Positions 13,965 to 18,727 of a stretch of 18,727 nt of DNA are shown in pieces (the stretch's first letter is position 1; each line of letters begins with the position of its first letter). Origin of the DNA: Betaproteobacteria bacterium (GTDB lineage Bacteria; Pseudomonadota; Gammaproteobacteria; Burkholderiales; SG8-39); NCBI GenBank assembly GCA_009693435.1, contig SHXF01000083.1, forward strand, positions 1 through 18,727, read 5' to 3'. Made by a program: the position numbers and the translations under genes. The notes under the pieces were generated by a model, which saw only the letters and a list, made by a program, of their open reading frames with translations, was not told the origin of the DNA and did no database searches.

Positions 13965-14772
13965 CTACGCTGCGGTGGGGCCTGGCGCGCCCTCGCCCGC
14001 GAATCTCTCCACCAGGTCGGCAAAGTTTTCCGGCTGCTCGATATGGGGAAGATGCGCGGCCCCTGCGATCGTCTGGAAGCGCGCCCGGAATGGCCTGCGC
14101 ATACGATCGACCGTAGTCGAGTGAAACAATGCCATCCTGCTCGCCCCACAGCACCAGGGTGGGTACGCTGATCCGGTGCAGCCAGCGCCTGAGCATCGGG
14201 TTGTGCATGTAGGGCGCCCAGCCGAACAGGCACAGCGATTCACGGTTGCGGGCCAGCACGAACAGTTCATCGTCGGTCATCTTGCCGTGGTCGGACTTCC
14301 ATTTCGCCGGCTCGATCCAGGTGCGACGCTCGACCTCCTCCGGCGACAAGGTGAAAATGTCCTGGATATCGACGGCGGTTTCATCCCTGCTGAAGCGAAC
14401 CCCGAGGGCATCGGCGAGCACCAGGCGCGACAGGTTCGTCGAGTTTCGGACTGCGATCTCGGCCGCGATCCAGGCGCCGAGCGAAACGCCCACCAGCAGC
14501 ACGTCGCGCAGCGAGAGTTGGTCGAACAGGTCCAGATAAAAATAGGCAAGATCATCCACGCTGTTGAATTCGACAGGCAGATCGCTTCGTCCGAACCCCG
14601 GATGGGAAGGGACGACCAGGCGGCCCATGGCGGCCAGCCGCTCAAACAGCGGCGCACAACCCGTAATCCCCTGGCCGGGGTGCAGAAACACGACAGGCCG
14701 GCCCTTGCCGCGGTCGATGAGCTCGAGCTCGATGTCGCGTGCTCGAATCATGGTTTGCTGCGTTCCTGGCAT
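13965..14772 (-). pseudogene. Alpha/beta hydrolase with a late frameshift
   Basis: This is a serine hydrolase of the meta-cleavage-product type. The N-terminal part shows VVFLHPGQG (oxyanion loop), SHPGFGRSD, and the nucleophile elbow LVGVSLGAWIAAE (Ser97). Further on are VPTLVLWGEQDGIV with the acid residue, and then the frame breaks within GCGCGCCCGG at 14079-14088. The correct ending, RFQTIAGAAHLPHIEQPENFADLVERFAGEG with the catalytic histidine, lies in the neighbouring frame and stops at 13965-13967. As written, translation runs on in the wrong frame to 13945 and lacks the histidine. Two missing bases would restore it. It is the first gene of the minus-strand operon. An inner ATG at 14751 is an alternative start. 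Confidence 0.85.
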
Positions 14773-14956
14773 TTTCCGCCCCCGGGTTGTGGTTGCATAG
14801 CCCTGTTTTCTTTCAACGGCATCCCTCTTTACTTCTCCGCGGAGCGGACTCTACCCTGCGCCGCGAACATCCTCCATCGGCTCCGCCCGGTTCGCGCGCC
14901 ATGAGATGGTACGATATCGTGCTACTGCCCGCCGACCACAGCGAAAACCGACCGCG
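14773..14956. promoter_or_regulatory. Divergent intergenic region between the two catabolic operons
   Basis: This 184-bp gap separates the minus-strand hydrolase operon from the plus-strand M20/MetE-like operon and should hold both promoters. No strong sigma-70 match could be fixed. A perfect 10-bp palindrome ACGATATCGT lies at 14911-14920, which might be part of an operator. No regulator gene lies next to it. Confidence 0.35.
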
Positions 14957-16101
14957 ATGATCGACGAACGGCGCCTGATCGAACTCACCCGTCATCTCGC
15001 CAGATTTCCCAGCCCGCAGACCGACCTGATGGAAGCCGAACCGCAGGTCCAGGCTTTCAGCGGCGAGTGCGTCGCGCCTGTCGTCGCGGCCATGGGCCTG
15101 AAGGTCAGGCGCGACTCGATGGGAAACCTGGTCGCCGAAGCCGGCACGCCGGGCGCGGAGCGCTCGGTGCTGTTGATGATGTATGCAATGACTCACCCGC
15201 ACGCGAGAATGACCGACCCCTGGGGCGGCAGCGTGATCGACACCCCGGAGGGCGCCGCTGTTCGCGGCCGTGGCGTGTCCGAGCAAAAGGCGCCGCTCGC
15301 CGCCGCGCTGCTCGCGATGGAGGCACTGCTTGCCTGCGACCTGGGTCCCGGCCGGCACCTGGCATTCATCTCTCCAGCGCCGGCGAAACCGGGCGCCACG
15401 ATGCGGCCATGGCGGCGCTGTCCGCGCTGGTCACCGTCCCGCGGATGGGCATCGTCGGCCTGGGCACCAACAACCGGATCGCGCTCGGCAACAAGGGAAG
15501 GGTCGACGTCGACGTGGTCGTGCGCGGAAGGACAACGCACAGCAGCACGCCTTGGGACGGGATCGACGCCATCGAAGGCGCCCGGCAGGTGCTGGACCGA
15601 TTGCGGACGTTAGACCTTCCGGCACAGGAACACCCGGGCCTGGGCAAGGTGACTTTGACGCCTACCCGGCTTGCGAGCGGGCCGCGCGCGACTCACACTG
15701 TGCAGGACGAAGTGACGATCACGCTGGATCGACGGCTGCTGCCCGGCGAAGATCCCGAGGCCGCGCTCTCGCAAATCGCAACGCGCGCCCGCCTCCCCGC
15801 GCCATGGCAGGTCGAGGTGCGAAAGGGCCCCTTCATGTATCCCTGCGAAATCGCGGCGGACGGCCCGCTGCTGCGCGCGATCCGCGAGGGTCATGCGCGT
15901 GCCGGCCTGCCGCCTCCGGCAGTGTTCTACAGCCATAGCGCGCTCGACGCCGGTTACCTTCTGCGCATGGGCTGCGAGGCAGCGATGTGGGGTCCCGGCA
16001 GGATGGAGCAGTTTCATTCCGACGACGAGTTCACCCTGGTGTCGGAACTCGTGGCCGGCGCCCGCGCCTATGAGGGTTTCCTTGCCGCGACCTTGTCGTA
16101 G
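14957..16101 (+). pseudogene. M20-family amidohydrolase/peptidase with one frameshift
   Basis: Joined across one frameshift near 15370-15385, this gives about 381 residues of an M20 (ArgE/DapE/ACY1-like) metallo-hydrolase. The first part is MIDERRLIELTRHLARFPSPQT, VLLMMYAMTHPHARMTDPWGG (metal-ligand region) and VRGRGVSEQKAPLAAALLAMEAL. It has Glu where many relatives have the bridging Asp. After the break it continues SAGETGRHDAAMAALSAL, then the dimerisation lid VDVDVVVRGRTTHSSTPWDGIDAIEGA, and ends FHSDDEFTLVSELVAGARAYEGFL, the last metal-ligand histidine region. Such enzymes cleave amide bonds of N-acyl amino acids or small peptides. The ATG at 14957 aligns with family starts but lacks a good Shine-Dalgarno. 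The frameshift may be real or a sequencing indel. Confidence 0.82.
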
Positions 16102-16185
16102 TTGCGGCAGGGCGAGGCTCCCAGCTCTATCCAGCGTTCGCCCAATCGCAGTGAATACCCGACAGATGACCGAAAGGAACAAGCC

Positions 16186-17394
16186 ATGAAACGCAGCATG
16201 GACAGGATTGTCACTACCCATGTCGGCAGGTTGCAGCGCCCGGACGACATCACCGCGGCAATGGAGGCGCATCCGCGCGGCCAGCCCACGGATGCGGCCT
16301 TCGCGGCGAAGTTGAGCAGCGCGGTAACCGAGGTCGTTCGCAAACAGGCCGAGCAGGGCGTCGATATCGTCAATGACGGCAAATTCGGAAAACTCGGCTG
16401 GAATACCTATATAAACGGCCGGCTGGGCGGCCACGAACACGTATCCGTCAAGCCCGGAGAAGGCACCGGCCGCCGTTCGCGGGGACGCGAGCAATTCGCC
16501 GCGTTCTACAAAGAACTCGAGGGGAGCGGCTCGCATTACTACAAGTCGCCCGGCGCCGACACGCCGAAGGGAACCCGCTGGGCCTGCACTGGCCCGGTGA
16601 AATACATCGGCCAGGAAGCACTACGCCAGGATCTCGCGAATCTCGCCGCGGCGCTGGCGCCGGTCACCGCGGCGCTGGCCCCGGTCACCGCGGCGCTGGC
16701 GCCGGTCACTCAGGTCGAAGCGTTCATCCCCGCGACTTCTCCTATCCGGCCGTACCTGAATCGATACTATGCGAGCGAGGAAAAATATTTCGAAGCGGTC
16801 GGAGAGGCAATGCGGGAGGAATACCTGGCGATTGTCGGAGCGGGCTTCGTGCTGCAGATCGACGATCCACATCTGCCCGACCTGTGGGACTCGTTCACTC
16901 CCGCGATCAGCGTTCCGGAATACCTGAAGATCGCCGAGCAGCGCATCGAGTTGGTCAATCACGCGCTGCGAGGCATCCCGGAGGACCGGGTGCGCTACCA
17001 CATCTGCTGGGGCAGCTGGCACGGGCCGCACGTCCACGACCTGCCGATGAAGGACGTGGTTCAGGTGCTGCTGAAGGTGCGAGCGCAGGGCTATTCGATC
17101 GAAGCCGCGAATGCGCGCCACGAGCACGAATGGGAAGTATGGAAAGACGTGAAGCTGCCCGAGGGCAAGGTGCTGATCCCGGGTGTCGTGGCGCATGCGA
17201 CCAATGTCGTCGAGCACCCGGAACTGGTGGCTCGGCGCATCGCGAACTTCGCCGCCGTTGCCGGCAGAGAGAACGTCATCGCGAGCACCGACTGCGGGCT
17301 CGGGTATCGCGTGCACCCCCAGATTGCATGGGCGAAGCTCGCGACGCTGGCCGAAGGCGCTCGGCTGGCGACCAGGGCGCTGTGGGGAAAATAG
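16186..17394 (+). CDS. MetE catalytic-domain protein (cobalamin-independent methionine synthase family)
   Basis: A 402-residue protein matching only the C-terminal zinc domain of MetE, so it lacks the N-terminal half of true methionine synthase. The zinc ligands are present: His272 and Cys274 in RYHICWGSWHG, Glu306 in SIEAANARHEHEW and Cys370 in ASTDCGLGY. QIDDPHLPDLW carries the conserved aspartate (about 226). Such short forms transfer methyl or other alkyl groups between thiols and an alternative donor. In a catabolic cluster this could be demethylation or alkyl transfer (inference). AAAGGA lies upstream of the ATG at 16186, 84 bp after the M20 gene. Three copies of AALAPVT at residues 155-175 expand a helix. 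Confidence 0.86.
   Translation: MKRSMDRIVTTHVGRLQRPDDITAAMEAHPRGQPTDAAFAAKLSSAVTEVVRKQAEQGVDIVNDGKFGKLGWNTYINGRLGGHEHVSVKPGEGTGRRSRGREQFAAFYKELEGSGSHYYKSPGADTPKGTRWACTGPVKYIGQEALRQDLANLAAALAPVTAALAPVTAALAPVTQVEAFIPATSPIRPYLNRYYASEEKYFEAVGEAMREEYLAIVGAGFVLQIDDPHLPDLWDSFTPAISVPEYLKIAEQRIELVNHALRGIPEDRVRYHICWGSWHGPHVHDLPMKDVVQVLLKVRAQGYSIEAANARHEHEWEVWKDVKLPEGKVLIPGVVAHATNVVEHPELVARRIANFAAVAGRENVIASTDCGLGYRVHPQIAWAKLATLAEGARLATRALWGK
16646..16708. repeat. 21-bp tandem repeat inside the MetE-like gene, three copies
   Basis: Three consecutive 21-bp units begin CCGCGGCGCTGG at 16646, 16667 and 16688, with a single substitution in the middle unit. The period is seven codons, so the frame is kept and the protein gains AALAPVT repeats in the stretch before VEAFIPATSP. 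The high identity of the units points to recent slippage. Confidence 0.95.
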
Positions 17395-17417
17395 TGCCAG
17401 GCCGGCCGTGCTCCAGC

Positions 17418-17447
17418 GCAACATGCGCAGGAGAATTTCACTATAGT
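17418..17447 (+). promoter_or_regulatory. Possible promoter of the truncated hydrolase gene
   Basis: TATAGT (17442-17447), five of six matches to TATAAT, follows a weak GCAACA by 18 bp, about 30 bp ahead of the ATG at 17477. It would let the third gene of the plus-strand cluster be transcribed separately from the MetE-like gene. Confidence 0.32.
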
Positions 17448-17476
17448 CTCCATCCACTTTGGGAAGAACCTGATTC

Positions 17477-17593
17477 ATGAGCGAACAAAATCCGGAAATC
17501 GGCATGTCCGTGAAAACCGGCGACTATCTCACCAACTATCACGACCAGGGAAATGGTCAACCAGTGCTGCTGCTGCACGGCTCCGGTGTATAG
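17477..17593 (+). pseudogene. Alpha/beta hydrolase (meta-cleavage product type), N-terminal fragment
   Basis: The frame starts at ATG 17477 and reads MSEQNPEIGMSVKTGDYLTN, then YHDQGNGQPVLLLHGSG, the N-terminus of a XylF/DmpD-like hydrolase up to the oxyanion-hole motif HGSGPG. After HGSG the expected proline codon is replaced by GTA and a TAG stop (17591-17593), where an IS91-type remnant begins. The nucleophile, acid and histidine are all missing. It is 82 bp downstream of the MetE-like gene on the same strand. The intact enzyme would have cleaved a C-C bond of a ring-opened aromatic (family knowledge, exact substrate unknown). Confidence 0.8.
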
Positions 17594-18600
17594 GAAGTTC
17601 AAACCACCTTTTTCTCCATGCACGACTGTATCACCGGGCAGAGAAGCGATCACCTTTGCGCGGTGTTTTGTGAAAATCCCCCTCTCGCGCGGGTTTATCG
17701 GTCGCTGCCTCGGCGCGTCGAGGCCGATTTCGACGCACTCTGACCGCCACACGAAAGCGCAGGCCGCGCGAGATCGTCGGCCCCGTGGCAGAACCGTTCT
17801 CGCCTAGAGTATCAGGCTGCCTGGAAGAGAGACAGCGGTCGCGCCGGTGAGCGCGGCGGCGCGCGGGCAGGCAAGCCCAGGTGCGTGAGGATCGCGACAA
17901 TCACCGCAGGCTCCTCGATGGCGGCGATGATCTTGAAATCACCGCCACACTGCGGGCAGTGTTCGAGGTCGATATCGAACACGCGCCGGAGCAGGCGCGC
18001 CCAGCCCATGCGCGCCGGCGCGCCGTGCGCGTGTTCGACTGCGGGGACGCTGGTATTTTGCGCTGGGCCCGGCACGATCGCCGCACGCAGCCCGGCATTG
18101 GGCGCGAGCACCCCGTGATAGCGGAGCAGATGCAGGCGCGGCCGCGGCACCAGCGCGGTCAGGCGCTGCAAGAATTCCAGCGGCGACATGCGGATGTGCG
18201 TGGTGCCGTCGCGCCACGCGCTCTTGAGTTGCAGCACGACGTTTCCGGCGCCATCGCGCTTGAGTCGTTCGTTGGCGATCGCGGGGCGGGTGATGTACCG
18301 GCACAGCCGTTCGAGTTCCTTACGCTGATGCGTTTCACAGCGCACCCCGGCATGCAGGCTGAAGCCGAGCGCATCGGCGCACAGGCCCGCCGTGGTTTTC
18401 TCGTCCCGGCCCGGCACGGGGCGCAGGCTCAGCACCTTCTGTCCGACACGCGGCCCCAGCGCGATGCGATAGCTGCACGAGGCCGCTTGCAAGGGCGTAA
18501 GCGGGTTATCCGGGTCGATGTCGGCCAGGTAGGTCATGCCCTGCTCTTCGACCAAATAGCCCAGGCGGGTCAGCAGTTTGCCCGGCGTCAACTATCCTGA
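17588..18600 (-). mobile_element. IS91-family element, truncated
   Basis: The region starts where the hydrolase gene is interrupted (about 17588) and holds about 220 bp of non-coding DNA (17594-17811) plus the C-terminal two-thirds of a Y2-type transposase. The element's upstream end is lost near 18592-18600, where a TAG precedes the remaining frame and different DNA begins. A GTTC lies at 17597-17600, close to the junction with the hydrolase gene. IS91 elements use such tetranucleotides at insertion, but the match is short. Confidence 0.65.
17812..18591 (-). pseudogene. IS91-family transposase, N-terminally truncated
   Basis: About 259 residues remain. They begin KLLTRLGYLVEEQGMTYLAD and continue QAASCSYRIALGPRVGQKVLSLR, with CRYITRPAIANERL, then DGTTHIRMSPLEFLQRLTALVPRPRLHLLRYHGVLAPNAGLRAAIVPG. 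This is the conserved C-terminal part of IS91/IS801-type Y2 transposases, which act by rolling-circle transposition. A zinc-ribbon-like CPQCGGDFK sits near the end. The N-terminal zinc-binding part and upstream catalytic region are absent: a TAG directly precedes the TTG at 18591. The stop at 17812 appears natural. The remnant cannot transpose by itself. Confidence 0.82.
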
Positions 18601-18642
18601 CCGGCGCATTGACTCATCTGTTTTGCTACCGATGCTGACCCG

Positions 18643-18706
18643 TTGCCTCACGTAGTCTGCTACCCGTCGGATGGTCCGGCGGGGGTAGCACAACGTGACA
18701 AGGCAA
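18643..18706. repeat. Long nested inverted repeat at the right edge
   Basis: Paired arms are TTGCC (18643-18647) with GGCAA (18702-18706), TCACGT (18648-18653) with ACGTGA (18693-18698), GCTACCC (18659-18665) with GGGTAGC (18683-18689), and a short CGGA/TCCG at the tip. About 22 base pairs are possible over 64 bp, with small internal bulges. It ends 6 bp before an ATG at 18713. Confidence 0.8.
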
Positions 18707-18712
18707 ATCAGC

Positions 18713-18727
18713 ATGACAACACGCAAA
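18713..18727 (+). CDS. Possible gene start cut off by the window edge
   Basis: ATG at 18713 opens a frame MTTRK that runs off the window. AAGG lies about 10 nt upstream, inside the right arm of the nested inverted repeat. The DNA from about 18592 is distinct from the IS91 remnant and contains repeated CTGACC motifs (18598, 18635), as some IS21-type ends do. The gene may belong to another mobile element. Five codons are not enough to identify it. Confidence 0.3.

Noticed and set aside
1..18727. rRNA, tRNA, riboswitch or phage genes
   Set aside because: No cloverleaf with a recognisable anticodon arm, no rRNA motif and no phage structural protein was seen on either strand by eye.

Overview
The window looks like an accessory, catabolism-rich island of a GC-rich betaproteobacterium, most likely a member of the Burkholderiales. 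The main evidence is the number of Bug-type substrate-binding proteins of the tripartite tricarboxylate transporter (TTT) class. Four are essentially intact (4201-5187, 7932-8921, 10454-11422, 12968-13948) and two are decayed (5373-5827, 7128-7656). No TctA/TctB-type membrane subunits, transcriptional regulators, rRNA or tRNA genes were seen.

Layout. The left edge holds the tail of an rve-type transposase and a GNAT gene truncated where that element ends. Next come a scrap of a second ornithine-cyclodeaminase (OCD) gene, a ParE-like toxin with its overlapping antitoxin, and a two-gene minus-strand unit, cupin then OCD-family dehydrogenase (1311-2721). From 2997 on the plus strand lie an amidohydrolase and a Bug receptor, a SBP pseudogene, a TauD/TfdA-type Fe(II)/2-oxoglutarate dioxygenase, another SBP pseudogene, and a near-duplicate Bug receptor convergent with a D-2-hydroxyacid dehydrogenase. 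A segment of about 1.22 kb (receptor plus the last ~138 bp of the dehydrogenase gene) is duplicated between 4144-5364 and 7875-9098.

The right half has two divergent clusters around 14773-14956. The minus-strand cluster is alpha/beta hydrolase, Bug receptor, GNAT acetyltransferase, 4,5-dihydroxyphthalate-decarboxylase-like protein, Bug receptor, with short gaps suggesting one operon. The plus-strand cluster is an M20-type amidohydrolase, a MetE-catalytic-domain protein, and the first 38 codons of a meta-cleavage-type hydrolase, cut off by an IS91-family remnant. The right edge carries a strong nested palindrome just upstream of an ATG.

Functional reading (inference): solute receptors capture organic or aromatic carboxylates, and hydrolases, a dioxygenase, dehydrogenases and a decarboxylase-like protein process them. 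The exact substrate cannot be read from sequence. Decay is a major theme. Three otherwise well-conserved genes (alpha/beta hydrolase, decarboxylase-like, M20) carry one or two frameshifts each. Several others survive only as fragments, and mobile elements bound both ends. Sequencing indels cannot be separated from true pseudogenes by eye.
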